From: Scedosporium boydii | Taxonomy: Eukaryota; Ascomycota; Sordariomycetes; Microascales; Microascaceae | Assembly: GCA_002221725.1 (NCBI GenBank) | Contig: NJFT01000084.1 | Span: forward strand, 1-64,000 | Reading direction: 5' to 3' | DNA: 64,000 bases | Shown: one piece after another, positions 35,662-48,341 of the stretch | Position numbering within the stretch: position 1 is the stretch's first letter | Layout of the letters: every line of letters starts with the position of its first letter | Translations under genes and position numbers: made by a program | Notes under the pieces: model-generated | What the model saw: the letters and a program-made list of their open reading frames with translations, nothing else | Told to the model about the DNA's origin: nothing | Databases searched by the model: none

Positions 35662-36813
35662 TCAGAGTATCACCTTGGATGCTACACTTAAAAGCCACGC
35701 AGCATCATTCCATCCGCCCTCATCGGCTTGTGGCGGAGGAATAGGTTCCTCGGGGAGCTTGGTAAGTCTATCCAGATGTCTCGCCGAAGAGCTCCTGCTG
35801 CTCGTCGTCGGCCTGCCCTCCGTATCCGCATCAGTATTGTCATCGTCGCTTTCTGATTCGTCGTCATCCTCCTCAACCGCGAAAAGCGACCACCCCAGAA
35901 CGCTAGCAAGCCAGGAGTCCCTGCCGGTCTGGCCTCGCCGGACTAATCTCCGGACGGCAGCCTCGTCATCCTGAGCGGCCTCTTTGCCGAGGGCTTCGAG
36001 ACGTTCGTCAAGGTTGATGAAGTCGGGCCCGGCGATGTAGTCTTCGCCCCCTGGGCTTTGAACAAAGTACTCATCCAGGTCGGCCCGGTCCACGGGGGTG
36101 AACATACGGGCACGGCTCTCGGGTCTGCTGTGTGATCGGCTGTGGGGCCGACTCTGGGACCGGCTAATCGACCGGCCGTTATGGCTACTCTCCGAGGTCC
36201 GAACATGGTTCAGATTGGCAAGGCTACCCCTGCGACTGGAGTGTCGGCTAGCATATTCCCTCTCACGTTCAAGCTGCTGCTCAAAAAGGTCCTCGTCCTC
36301 ATCTTCCCGAGGAAGCGTAAGACTGGTTGAGCTAGCTCTCGATACCAGCCAAGCCTGGCCCTTGAACTCCCTGGCCTCACTGCTCATCAACGCGCCGGTT
36401 CGGAAGAGCCAGTCCCGATCGGCGAGGTCTGATATTAAAGGTTCTTCTTTCCGGCGTCGGACGGGGGAACCGGTGCCTGAAACGACCCCTCGTTCTCGGA
36501 TTTGTGTGGTAGATAGCGCTAGGTGGGTTGCTGATTTGCTTTTGGGGAGAGTTGTCCCTGACATCTGCGAGATGCGGGCGCGCGTCGGGGACCGAGCCGC
36601 GGAGCGGGAGAGTAACTTCGGAGTAGTTGGGGCTGATTTCCCCTCGATATATGATATGCTACGTTGCGAGCGGTGTCCAGAATACGCATCGGTGTTGCCG
36701 TCCAAGTCTTCGAGGGGTAATCGAGAGGTTAAGGGTGCGAGGGTAAGTCGATTGAGATTCGTGGAGGATCGGTTCTTTCGCCGAGCGGCGTGTTGATTGA
36801 ATGCTTCGTCCAT
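35662..36813 (-). CDS. DUF3984-type fungal protein of unknown function
   Basis: An intronless 383-aa protein. The frame continues 35 codons upstream but without an ATG, so the start is MDEAFNQHAARRKNRSST at 36811-36813. Characteristic blocks are RRKNRSSTNLNRLTLAPLT, SYIEGKSAPTTPKLLSRS, LPKSKSATHL, RDWLFRTGALMSSEAREFKG, QAWLVSRASSTSL and the C-terminal GGWNDAAWLLSVASKV. These match my memory of the fungal DUF3984 family, whose function is unknown. The protein is Ser/Arg-rich with acidic patches, contains an Arg-Ser-type dipeptide stretch about two thirds along (SRSQSRPHSRSHSRPESRAR), and has no membrane segments. Its promoter faces that of ELP1. Confidence 0.85.
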   Translation of the reverse strand: MDEAFNQHAARRKNRSSTNLNRLTLAPLTSRLPLEDLDGNTDAYSGHRSQRSISYIEGKSAPTTPKLLSRSAARSPTRARISQMSGTTLPKSKSATHLALSTTQIRERGVVSGTGSPVRRRKEEPLISDLADRDWLFRTGALMSSEAREFKGQAWLVSRASSTSLTLPREDEDEDLFEQQLEREREYASRHSSRRGSLANLNHVRTSESSHNGRSISRSQSRPHSRSHSRPESRARMFTPVDRADLDEYFVQSPGGEDYIAGPDFINLDERLEALGKEAAQDDEAAVRRLVRRGQTGRDSWLASVLGWSLFAVEEDDDESESDDDNTDADTEGRPTTSSRSSSARHLDRLTKLPEEPIPPPQADEGGWNDAAWLLSVASKVIL

Positions 36814-37675
36814 GGCTGGCGTCCGTAAATCTAAAGAGCTTAAACCAAGAAATAATGGTAATATCTCGAGATTCTGGGGAAACAGGGGGAGCTCAGCTGG
36901 CAGGGCGAGCGCGGGCAAGGGGGATGAATATAAGAGGTTGGATGGCTAGAGCGAAAGTCTTAGTCGGCAGTCGGAGGTGGAGAGAGATACTCGGCTCGGT
37001 CAACTGATCGCCAGACACACGCCAGACTAACGAGGCGAATTGTTTGCAGAGAGGGTTGATTGAGGCAATTCAACACGCCACAAAGCAGTCGGGAGAGCCC
37101 CAAAAAAGAAGGAATAATTTTTTTTCCTCTCCAGATCCGTGAAGTTTTCGTTCGGATTAAGCTTTGATTGTCTTTTCGATCTCGGATTCAGCTGGACACG
37201 AGATCTCTTTTACGACTCTGACCTGCCCATTGTAACGTCATGCGGTAGGACCGAGAGCAATTGAGTCCATTGATGCCGAGGATTTTTTGCATCCAAGCAC
37301 CACTAAATCCGGGCTCAGCGTCGCTTGCCGTTCGCTGGACTGGAGACGGTGTCGACATACGTCTTTTTACTGTGCATTCCAACTTTGGAAGGCGGTCTGC
37401 CCTCACATCCGTCTTGGGCAGCTCTCATTGGTTGGATGATGAGATACAACGTGTAAGTTATGAAAACCGTACTATATACTAATTTTCATTGCCAAATATA
37501 GCGCATATTATTGTACTCGATACTAAATGTTTCTGTACCACTATGACTCTGCCCTCATCCAGAAAAAGTATCAAGATTTGTCGATGACTTCAAGGCTTGT
37601 AAATTGAGAGCTTCAATATCACTAAATTGCAACCTACTTTCAAGACAGTTTTACAGCTCTTTCTGCTTGCCCGCG
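36814..37675. promoter_or_regulatory. Divergent promoter region of DUF3984-type gene and ELP1
   Basis: 862 bp between oppositely oriented start codons. No TATA box in a convincing position, no gene recognised. Confidence 0.55.
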
Positions 37676-40600
37676 ATGCGCAACCTGCGTACCATTCGAT
37701 ATGGCTCGTGGGAGCATCCAGGGCCCATTACAGCCACCTGCTGGGACCCCGCCAAAGACGAGGTGATATGCGCGATTGGCCCTAGTGAAGGAAGCTCTAC
37801 CATAGAGCTCGTAAGGCTTGCAGAGAAAGGATCAGAAATGTAAGTCCAAAAAATGCTCTGTGAGAAAAGCATAACGGAACTAGCATGAACTAACTTCGTG
37901 AAGAGTCGAAAAATCCATCGCATCCTGGGAGCTTCAGGTCTCAAGCCCCGATGCACCGGTGGATAAAGTTTTAAGTCTTCATCATGCTAGCGATACCCTC
38001 ACCACCTCGCTTATTTTCGCAAATGGGGACTTCGTTATAGTGAGGGAGAGCGAGTCTCTGGACCCAGAAGACGGTCCCCACATCGAGATTGTGGGCAGCA
38101 TAGATGATGGGATCGCTGCTGCTCGCTGGTCTCCGGATGAAGAGCTTTTACTCGTAATCACTAAAGCTAACGAGGTTCTATTCATGGGCCGCGACTTTGA
38201 CCCTATCACACAGACCAAAATGACGGTTGATGACCTGAAGATTTCCAAACATGTGTCGGTGGGATGGGGTAAGAAGGAGACACAATTCCAAGGACGCGGC
38301 GCAAGAGCCTTGAGGGACCCCACGATACCTGAAAAAGTTGACGAAGGAGTGTTAAGTCCAAATGACGATAACTCCACCGCCATCAGTTGGCGTGGAGACG
38401 GCGCTTACGTCTCAGTAAACTCTATCCAAGATGGCAAACGGAGAGTGATCCGTGTCTATAGCCGTGAGAGTGCGCTCGATAGCGTCAGCGAGCCTGTCGA
38501 TGGGTTGGAAAGCGCTTTGAGCTGGAGGCCGTCCGGAAATCTCATTGCGGGTATCCAGAGGCTGTCGGACCGTGTCGATGTTGTGTTCTTTGAGAGAAAT
38601 GGCTTGAGGCATGGACAGTTCAGCTTGCGCTCCTCTAGTGAGAGGATAAGACTCGAGTGGAACTCTGACTCTACAGTCCTGGCCGCGATATTCTCCCATT
38701 CTGTCCAGTTATGGACGATGGGTAACTATCACTGGTACCTAAAGCAAGAAGTTCCCCTTGCACCACCTGAGGTGGTAGGACTGGCATGGCACCCCGAGAA
38801 GGCCCTCCGGCTTACAACCGCTACCAAAGGTATCGATCTCCAGTCCTTCCCATGCAGGAAATCACGCTCACACATGCCAATAGATACCGTACTACTCTCC
38901 GAGTACATTTTCACCACGACGCAAGGATCCCTTGCGCCTCCCAACGACTTCGGCGCCGCCGCCGTCATCGACGGCAGCACTATCAACCTCACCCCTTTCA
39001 GGACAGCGAACATTCCGCCTCCCATGTCCATGTTCCAAGTCACCGTCGAGGGAAATGCTATAGATGTTGCCTTTGGCCATAACGACGATCTTGTCGCCGT
39101 TTTGCATACCCGAGGTGTCGATGTATACTCTTGGACGACGAAAAATGGGCGCCGGGTTGCCCCTAGTCTAGTTGCAAAGGGCTCTATCGCAGACGCTGAC
39201 CAAACCTTTGGCAAGGAGTCTGCTCTACAAATATTCCAATCCGGCGAAGGAGAATTCAGTATCCTAAGCCAATCATACACCACTCTTGCACGACCGTTTG
39301 TAATCGATCCTTCAAACAGAAGTGTACGGTGGCTCGATTCAATCCCGCTTGCTCCGGACGCCTCGGTCCTGTTGGCAACGACGTCATGTTACATGGACGG
39401 AGCTACGGTCAAGGGTTATGTGCAAGGGCGCGGCGGAAGTGTACAGGCGGTATTTGGAGGCTTCGCCGAACCACTGGATCTCAAGTTTGCTACCCTGTTG
39501 CCCTGGAGCCGAATCGTCACTGTTGGCGAGGACCTCCTTGCTATTGGCCAGACGAGAAATGGCCTCCTCTACGCCGATAACAGGGTCCTTGCAAGGAACT
39601 GCACGTCGTTCTTGGTTACCCCCAATCACATAATTTTCACTACCAACAACCATCTGGTGAAGTTCATTCACCTCGATGACGTTGACTCGATGGAAGCCCC
39701 CGCGGACGACCCCGAAACGGACGAGCGGTGTCGGAGTATCGAGCGAGGAGCTCGACTTGTGACTGCCATCCCCACCAATATGAGCCTTGTTCTGCAAATG
39801 CCTAGGGGCAACGTGGAGACCATCTTCCCTAGAGCCATGGTCGTCGCCGGAATCAGGAAGCTTATCGACGAGAAGAACTATAAGCGGGCGTTCTCCTACT
39901 GCCGTACCCAGCGAGTTGATATGAATATTCTTTACGATCACCGTCCAGCGCAGTTCATTTCGAACGTTGGCCTGTTCCTCGACCAACTAGAAGACGTCAC
40001 TTATATTGACCTCTTCCTCTCGTCTCTCAAGTATGTTCTCAATTCACAACCTTTTTTGTTTACCCCCTACAGCGCATACTAACTAGAGATTAGGGAAGAG
40101 GATGTCACCCAGACAATGTACAAAGATACCAAACGCCAAAATGCGGCTGTTGTTAACGGCTTTGGTGAAGCCGCTCAAGAGAGGGAGGCGGAGGAAACTG
40201 CCAAATCCACCAGCAAAGTAAATAGGATCTGTGATGCAGTTTTGCGTGGTCTCCAAATCCGCAAGGCAACGAACCTTCAAAATACGATAACTGCCCACGT
40301 CTGCAAGGTGCCACCTGCTCTTGAGGATGGCTTGAGTCTCGTGGCCGGGCTGATGCGGGAAGACGAAAGCCTTGCGGAGAAGGCAGTCGAGCATATTTGC
40401 TTCCTAGTCGACGTGAACAGGCTTTACGAGCATGCTCTTGGCCTATATGACCTTGAGCTCACATTGCTAGTAGCCCAGCAGGCGCAAAAGGACCCTCGAG
40501 AGTACCTACCCTTCGTTCAGAGCTTGCACGAAATGACAGAACTAAGGCGGCGATTCACTATAGACGACTACTTGAGTCGGCGCGAGAAGGCACTCTTACA

Positions 40601-41771
40601 TCTCAAGGAGCTTAACGCGTTCGATGAGCTGCAAAACTATGTCGTCAAGCATGGCCTTTACCAGAAGGCTCTAGAGACATACCGGTATGATCGGGAGCGA
40701 TCTAATGTGATTATGGAGTTATACGCTGCGCATCTAGAGTCCAAGTCGCAATTCAGGGAAGCTGGCTTGGCGTATGAGTCACTGGAGAATTACCAGAAGG
40801 CTACCAGCTGTTACCGATCAGCCGGTGCTACTTGTTGGCGAGAGTGTCTCTTCACCTCACAGCTGCAGACGCCGCCAATTTCAGGCGCAGCTCTGGACGA
40901 ACTCGCCACAGATTTGGCGGAAGCATTGTGGGAGGCCAAGGACTATGCCTCTGCTGCCACTATCCACGACGAATACCTCTCTTCGCTCGAGATGGCCGTA
41001 AAGTGTCTTTGCAAGGGCTACCATTTCGCCGATGCCATGCGCCTAGTTGTCCGTAGGGGGCAGCCCGAACTCCTCCCCACGGCCGTGGACATAGGCATAA
41101 CAGAGGCCCTCAGCAGCAGCACCGAATTCCTAGCCGACTGCAAATCACAACTCAAGGCCCAAGTCCCCCGTATCCTCGAGCTCAGGAAACGCGCCGCCGA
41201 GGATCCCCTAGCGTTTTACGAGGGTGAGCGCGCTGGCGGTGCGGACATCCCCGACGATATCTCCGTGGCCGCGAGCTCGAGGGTCAGTACGAGCGCCAGC
41301 TTGTTCACGCGGTATACCGGTAAATCGGGCAGCGTGGGCACGGTCGGCACGGGCGTGAGCCGCGCGACGAGTAAGAATAGGAGGCGGGAGGAGAAGAAGC
41401 GCGCAAGGGGCAGGAAGGGAACTGTCTACGAGGAGGAGTATCTCGTTAACAGCGTGCGCAGATTGGTGGACAGGGTCGAGGGGGCCAAGGGCGAGGTTGA
41501 GAGGCTTGTGTTTGCGCTCGTGAGGAGGGGTATGCAGGAGAGGGCGCGGGCTGTGGAGGCTCTGATGGCGGAGGTTGTGGCGGCTTGTAAGGTGGCTATC
41601 GAGAAGGTGTTCCCGCAGGAGGAGAAGCAGGAGGCAAGTGAGCAGCAGGAGGAAGGAGTGTTTAGGCCGACTGGTGCTGATGCTGTGTTGCATGATTTGC
41701 TGGAGAGTCAGGGGAAGAAGCAAGAGCCCCCTGTGATCACCGAGGTTCGTAGGCTTACGTTGCTTGGATAG
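37676..41771 (+). CDS. elp1: Elongator complex subunit 1 (ELP1/IKI3)
   Basis: Three exons (37676-37839, 37904-40030, 40094-41771; introns 64 and 63 nt) encode 1322 aa, the usual size. ELP1 is the scaffold of the Elongator complex, which installs the 5-carbonylmethyl group on wobble uridines of tRNAs in the cytosol. The N-terminal about 700 residues are two WD40 propellers, opening MRNLRTIRYGSWEHPG with blocks such as AISWRGDGAYVSVNS. The second half is a helical TPR-like solenoid, starting where exon 3 resumes at KEEDVTQTMYKDTK. Near the C terminus is the conserved basic block KNRRREEKKRARGRKGTVYE followed by EEYLVNSVRRLVDRV, which in yeast contributes to tRNA binding and Elongator function. 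The gene is complete and in frame. Confidence 0.97.
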
Positions 41772-42409
41772 AGAAGAGATGCTGGCTACAGGAAAGATGA
41801 TTGGTAAAAAGCGGCGTCATGGTAGTTTAAAAAGTTATCTATCCTTGTTCATATAAATCCTGTGGTCAAACTAGACTCGAGTGCGTATCGCAAGAGCCCC
41901 CTTTTGCACCTTCATCGCTTCCAAACTTCAAAAGAAGATGAATTTCCAGAAGAGGCAGATGAGAGAGTTTGATATCAGCGAGCCTATGGGGCCGAGTTAT
42001 TTCTATTCCTAGTACGAGTTCGCGGCTATCTCATTCTTAGAGTCAAGCCGCGAGACAAAGATCGAGGGACTAGCAGTCTCAAAAATACTAACCTTGATCT
42101 TCCGGCTCCGATGTCATCTCTGTACATACGAGTCCTTTCTTGCATTTGGGATGACACCCGGCAGAAGAGAACAGACTTGCAGGAAAAAGGAGCAAATAAA
42201 AGACAACTTAGAGCGTGGAATACATTGTCTAGAATACACGACCTGCACAGCCTAACGAGGCCGCACAAAAACAGATCTATATGCAAATTCTTGATACAGC
42301 ATCTTTTTCCGTCCTCAACATCTTTTCCACCAACAGTCCCTTAAAAACGTACACATAAATAGCTCCTCCACCCTTGCTCTCCACGTTCAGGATCTACCTA
42401 CTGCTTCCA
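41772..42409. other. Convergent intergenic region
   Basis: 638 bp shared by the 3' ends of ELP1 (plus) and uL24m (minus). No gene or distinct element was recognised. Confidence 0.6.
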
Positions 42410-43598
42410 TCACGCTGACTTCTCAGACGTCGAGACAGTAGAGATACCCGACGACTCCAAAATTCTTGTCCGATTCTTCACAATAACAGCACCAATCTTC
42501 TCCATCATCTGCTCCGTAAGCACAGGTTGTCCCAAGCTCTTCCTAATCTCCCTCTGCTGCCTATTAAACTCCTGAAGAGGCGTGAGCATGGTATCCACGG
42601 CCTTCCTCTGCTCCTTGATAGCATTAGCCTCAGCCTGCTTCTTCTCGAGGTACCAAGGCTCGTGACGCGTCCTGAAGCGCGAGAACTGGTTCCTCAGCTC
42701 GTTGATGAGAGTCTCGGGCATGGGCGGGCGCAGAAGCGTGGGCACAAAAGTGACGTCGGAGACTTCCTTGCGGGCCGTGTCGACCTTGTGCTGGACCTCC
42801 TCGGGGTCGGTCTTCTCGGGCCAAGGGATGATGACGTTGAGGCCGGGGACGTAGCGGTCCCATTCGGTGGATTTGGTGAGGCGGTCACGGCGGACGTTGG
42901 CGTGGCGGAGGGAGCGGACGATCACGTCGCGCGTCGTGCCGGTTTCGGCGTCGGTGATGGGGTGCACGAGGCGGATGGCTGAGATGGGGATGGCCATGGG
43001 GGCGACGGAGCGTTCGGGGTAGGTCTGGTCGCCGCTGACTTTTTTGCCAATAAGCCATTCGGGGGATTTCGCGACGAGCTGTTAGATGTTAGGGATCTGG
43101 GCGGTTTATCTCGAAGGTAAAGATTTTGTGGTGTAGGCGGGTCGTTACCTTTCCATGCTCCTTCAGTTCAACAGTTCCCGTAGACTTGCTAATCGCCGAA
43201 ATAGTATCAATGTTCCCCTTGTCATGACCCTCCGTAATCACAACCCGATCGCCCACGGCAAGGTTCAAGAACCTAGCACCCCCAGCCCAACCGCACCTCG
43301 CCTCGAGCTCGAACGGACGCAGCAGGAAATCGTTCGTCTGCCTTGCTGTCCTAGCATGTTCGGTCACAATGCCATGTCCGGTATTAGTCGTCCGGTTCGG
43401 GGCTATGGGACCCAGCTCCCAGCGCTCGTGGCGGGCGCGCCTCGCTTCGGCGATGTTCCTGTTGAGGTCCTCGACGCCGGCCTTGGCATGGCGGATACGG
43501 TCCCGGAGCTCGCGGCGGTAGGCCTTGTTCGCTTGGTTCTTGAGGCGGCGGGTGACCTGCCTCTCGGCCTTGATGGTGCGTTGAACGAGCTTGTCCAT
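42410..43598 (-). CDS. mrpl40: Mitochondrial large-subunit ribosomal protein uL24m
   Basis: Two exons (43598-43149, 43078-42410; 70-nt intron, phase 0) encode 372 aa. The KOW motif at about residues 111-135 (LNLAVGDRVVITEGHDKGNI) identifies the bacterial L24/uL24 family. The long basic N-terminal part and the C-terminal extension of roughly 220 residues are typical of fungal mitochondrial versions (yeast MRPL40). It binds the 5' domain of the mitochondrial large rRNA early in assembly. Exon 2 begins LVAKSPEWLIGKKV and contains the conserved WDRYVPGLNVIIPWPEK. No separate mitochondrial presequence is obvious, but the N terminus (MDKLVQRTIKAERQVTRRLK) is basic and helical and may serve. Confidence 0.94.
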
Positions 43599-46500
43599 GG
43601 CGGATTTGCTGGAAGGAGGGATATCTTCGAGAGGAATTGGTCAGGTTCGAGAAGTAAGAAAGGCAGCTGCAGGGACCCGGACAAGGCCCTCCCCTCTCTT
43701 CTAAGGGCTCGACGGTCGGTTTATCGGCTAATTGGAGTTGGGCGTAGAGAATGGCGTCCCGGCGCTGCTTCGGTTGTCGATGCACATCACGCCAAGTTGA
43801 ATCTTCAAAATTTCTTATCGCGGAGCTGCCAACTCACGTGCGCGCAACAAACGAGAAGAAGCGCGCACAGACCACATACTTTTGTACCTTTGTTCCTCAA
43901 CCTCACTGTGTACAGTGCTGATTCCCTTTCGCTTGCACACTGTTTGCACGATTGGCTTCAATGGTTTCGATGGTGTCTGTGTTGATGGTGACATCTGGTC
44001 GTCGGTCTGGCCTGGCCTGTCTGGGCGTAACCTTCCGCTTAGGAACGAAACCGAGGCTGAGGGAGCAAGCCACTCGGGTTTTACATCATCGACGGTAATA
44101 ATATAACGTCGAGCCCGTCGTATCAATGCCGTGAGGAGAATACGAATCCATTGGATCACTGCCAAGCTCGTTAACTGGGCTCTCTGTGGATCAACCGGCG
44201 CAGCCAGGCGGTCCAGTCATTCCCAATTCCAAAGAGCAACCTTGCAACAAAACAAGACGGTGAGCCCGCCCGATCGGTTGCACATGACTCTAGCAGTGCT
44301 CTTGCTGCAAGTTGCAACGCAGAGCCGAGAAAGTCCTAGGACCCGACCCGATGCGAGTTGAGTTGCATAGGACTTTGGGGGTGGCTCCACAGGCTACATC
44401 GTCTCAGTCCCCGCATTAGACCGAATCCGTTGCCCTGTGTTCTGGGATACGCGTAATCAATGCCAATACCGCATTTCGATGTCGTATCTCAGTGGTTGAG
44501 GGTGCAGGAGTTCCGAGCACAAAGTAAGAATATTGAGTCTTCCTTGTCGAACCAAGGTGTCGGTGTAAGACTGGCGTCGTCGTGCTGTCGAAGTGCATTC
44601 CCAGTCTGGGAATTCGCCCTATAGAAATGCATTCGCCGCAATGCTACTGGACGCTGGTCGATTCAACTGTGAGAGATGCAGCATTACATACCGCTTTCGT
44701 TCTAGGGATAATAATGGCTCGCACGCCGCCGTTGGAAGCGTCGACATCGAAATCATGGCTGCTGCTTCGATACACAATTCACATCTCTATGCCGCAGATC
44801 AAGCCACACAACCCCTAAAACCGCGTCAGCCGCAACACTTGTAGGACGTGTTATCAGCTCTGTGTTTCGGGTGACAGCCAATTTCTTTGGATCTTTAAGC
44901 TCAGTTGCTCAGCCTTCTTCGTCATGTCCTGTAAAGATGTCTGGTCCATTGGCATCAATCCAAATGGAGGTTACTGCGGTAAAACGTGAAGGTGGTTGCA
45001 CAGCCTGGCCGAAGCGAATCTAGGTTTAATATCTACACTAGTATCTACCGGCCAACATCTGGGCAGTCCCCGTCGGCGGCAAAGGATCCTGAGTCTAAAC
45101 TGATTCCCTAAGGTCATGGAATCCAATTCTTCCTCCCGTGACGACGTAGTAACTTCACGAGGCCTGGTTGCCTCCCGGATCCACTCGACGTCCACTGTCA
45201 GCACACTTGCTCATCGATGTATAGCCCTCTCGTCTCGGGGCTTCCGTTCGAGACGGATAATTGACCTAGGCCACATGAAGCACTAGGTACGAAGGCCAAG
45301 GCACTTTATACCTGAAGATAGGGAAGGTGGAGAAAGTGGACAAGAGGCCAACGAAGGGGGCCGAAGACGAAAGAGTAGCCAGAGATTAGATGATATGTTT
45401 AACATCTCCAATAGCTACTGGCTTTCTGCCACAACTGGGAACAATCCCCGTTCCATGGGTTGCCCATCTGGCCCACAATCAAGGCCTGGTTTTGACCATA
45501 ATACGAAGTACCTTATACATACATGTAGGGATGGTGGCTACTGACGAGGTCTTTCAACGGTCACAAAACAATTTAGTGCCGGCAATTTCAGGCAGCCTCT
45601 CCTCTTCCTTGGACACTGGGCAGTTCCTGAGGGACGCAGTGGGTGACTGAGAGAGGCGAAACTGGGTCGTAGAGCCCGTGCTGATGTTGCCTATCCCTGC
45701 GGGAAGTGGGTTTGCCTGCCACTGCAATGTTAATGACAGTGAGACCCCAAAGAGACACGGGCCAAGTGCACTCTGCAGGGCGGGTGGTCACTCTGCTGCC
45801 AGAGGGCTTCTCAATGCCTCTTCTCTAATTGATGGCCAGGCTTAATCTTGGGCCAGACGTTTGGAAGATCGAAGAGGCGACCAGAAGTCCTAGAGAATGA
45901 TCCACGATGACTGTGTATGGACAAATCGCGGGTTTTGGATGAGAGCAGGAATATGTTGATTCAGCTGTGCTGCCTGCCAACACTGAGCATGAACACGGTG
46001 AGTGAGCAAGACGGTTCAAATTGTTCTTCCATCAATTCTGGGCTGACCCCTGCGCCGGGTCCTGTGGTGTCCTGCCCTGCCTGGCCCGGCTTGTTGAGCA
46101 CCGCCTTGGTTTCTCCTTATTTCGTACTGTGACTGCGTGTCCTGGTACTTTGCCCGGATAGATACTTTCGGTACAGTGTGGATATTGCAACATGCAGCGT
46201 ATCATCCCGTCACCGAGGCACCCAAAGCCCTATTCGCAGCCCATCCAGCTCGGAAGTCTACAAGTTCATACTGTGCCTGGGTACCTCTACACCAATGCCG
46301 ATCAATTGAGTTGAGATTGGTGTGTGTTGCCTGTGGTCAGCTCCTAAACTACTTGTGCAGGACCATTGAAACCAGTGGCGCCAGCAGCTCAGGCCTCAAG
46401 TTTTATGCCCATTAGCCCCAGGACTCCTGCACCATTCACTAGAGCCCACCCATATCTGCATGCACTGTATGAGTAAATCGACTTATTTCGAAGGCCTATG

Positions 46501-47054
46501 CTAGGCTCAGTAGGCTGTGCTGCTGTTATTGTGCACCGTTGCTGGCTGTACGACACAGTCCACAGCCAGTCCTGCCGCTGGCGGATCCCCAATAGACAGA
46601 CCAAACCCAGCCAGCTGATTGATGGACCCAACATCAACCAATTGATCCATTCGATCCCCTATTATCAATAGCCCGGTGCTGGGGTCTGCTCGCCTGCTGA
46701 GGCAGCACTGCATCCAGGACAATAATACAGTGCAGAATAGGCTCCAGCCGGACACAGTTGGTCGCCGGCACAGCAGCGAGTATTTGTATTTGTACCTTCT
46801 GCCTCCCTCCCCTAAATGTACTTCCGCATTTGTATCCTCAAAACAGCACCTTCATCCACCTCACTACTTGCTACCTTCTACCTTCCCTGTCTTCCCCAAC
46901 CACAAACTCTCCTCTTCTTCAACTTCCCCCTTCCCTTTGAGCAACAACATTCCACGAAATCTGTCTGTTCGCCCTCCAGAGCCAAAACAGTCTACTCGAG
47001 CATCTCAATTTCTCTCTCTTATCCTTTTCAACCACTTCTCTACACACCTAAACC
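43599..47054. other. 3.5 kb divergent intergenic region with Rho1 leader
   Basis: This lies between the uL24m and rho1 start codons. It holds one TACGAAGTA copy (45502). The last about 250 bp are strongly pyrimidine-rich, as in leaders of highly expressed fungal genes. Open frames of up to about 140 codons lack protein-family features. Confidence 0.65.
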
Positions 47055-47121
47055 ATGGCCGAGATCCGCCGAAAACTCGTCATCGTTGGCGATGGTGCCT
47101 GCGGTAAAACCTGCTTGTTGA
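46816..47121 (+). promoter_or_regulatory. Possible long uORF overlapping the Rho1 start
   Basis: An ATG at 46816 opens 101 codons in another frame and ends at 47121, at the end of rho1 exon 1, so it would overlap the Rho1 ATG at 47055. If transcription starts upstream of 46816 it should repress Rho1 translation. More probably transcription starts downstream and it is not in the mRNA. Confidence 0.25.
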
Positions 47122-48341
47122 TGTGAGCAATCTCTCTTGGCCCCGGAACCCCCTCAATTCCATTCCCATCCCAGCCTGCTTGACGAGCCTTTGCATTTTT
47201 GCATGCGCCATCATCCATTCTTGCATCCTCGGGTCAATGCTGGAACGACGGAACATTTGCAACAGTGTCCTGATGAAAGAGAGAAGCTAACTCGTTATCA
47301 GTGTCTTTTCTAAGGGTACTTTCCCCGAGGTACGCATCATCTCGCATTCTATCTACCCCCTTTTAGTAGCACACCGGAATCAACTGCTATCCACCCCGAC
47401 TCGTCATCCATCGGTCCCTCGTCATCCCCCCATTTACCGTTGCCCTCAGATCGACAGTCACATCTCGAATTGCCCGTGAATTTTCGCTGTCATTGCAGCT
47501 ACAATGCTGCTACAGAATCTCAACCTAGGCAGAAAAAAATATCTGCATGCATCTTATCCAAACAAGTGACTAACAGCACTCGGATTGCTAGGTCTATGTG
47601 CCCACCGTCTTTGAGAACTATGTCGCCGATGTTGAGGTCGATGGCAAGCACGTCGAGCTAGCCCTTTGGGATACGGCTGGTCAAGAAGACTACGATCGTC
47701 TACGCCCTCTATCCTACCCCGACTCCCACGTGATCCTCATCTGCTTCGCCGTCGACTCGCCCGACTCACTCGACAACGTCCAGGAGAAGGTATGTTGCAC
47801 TGATAACAGTCAGCTTATGAATGCGGGGAGATTTCCCTTGGACTCGTACTCGTGGTGTTGCTGCCGAGTCGACAAAGACACAGGGGAAGGACAAAGCCCA
47901 GTATGCAGTATGCTAACAGTTATCAAACCCACTTTGTAGTGGATTTCCGAAGTTCTTCATTTCTGCCAAGGCCTCCCCATCATCCTTGTCGGCTGCAAGA
48001 AGGATCTTCGATACGACCCCAAGACGATTGAGGAGCTTCGTAAGACGAGCCAGAAACCCGTCTCTCCTGAAGAGGTAAGCAATAAGAATTCAAGCCCGGC
48101 TCACGCTGGTGAAACGACCCATGGCCAGATGCCGTGAGCCATGGCCTTTGTGTGATAAGGTTGCTGACGTCCTTGGAACATGTAGGGTGAGGAGGTCCGA
48201 AAGAAGATTGGCGCCTACAAGTATCTCGAGTGCTCTGCTAGGACCGGCGAGGGTGTCCGGGAGGTGTTCGAGCACGCCACCCGCGCGGCTCTCCTCTCTC
48301 GCAAGTCCAACAAGTCGCACAAGAAGTGCATGATCTTGTAG
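47055..48341 (+). CDS. rho1: Rho1 small GTPase
   Basis: Five exons (47055-47122, 47302-47329, 47592-47789, 47940-48074, 48186-48341; introns 179, 262, 150 and 111 nt) encode 194 aa. All Rho-family motifs are present: P-loop GDGACGKT (12-19), split from its following VFSKG by intron 1; effector loop YVPTVFENY; switch [26 protein letters not shown] guanine motif; ECSAR. The C terminus KKCMIL is a CAAX box ending in Leu, indicating geranylgeranylation and membrane attachment. Sequence and length match fungal Rho1 rather than Rho2-Rho4, Cdc42 or Rac. Rho1 activates glucan synthase and protein kinase C in cell-wall integrity signalling and is usually essential. The second exon has only 28 nt, which automatic prediction may miss. 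Confidence 0.97.

Noticed and set aside
35767..36918. Upstream extension of the DUF3984-type protein by 35 residues
   Set aside because: The extension starts at TTG and has no ATG. The conserved-looking protein begins at MDEAFNQHAARR.
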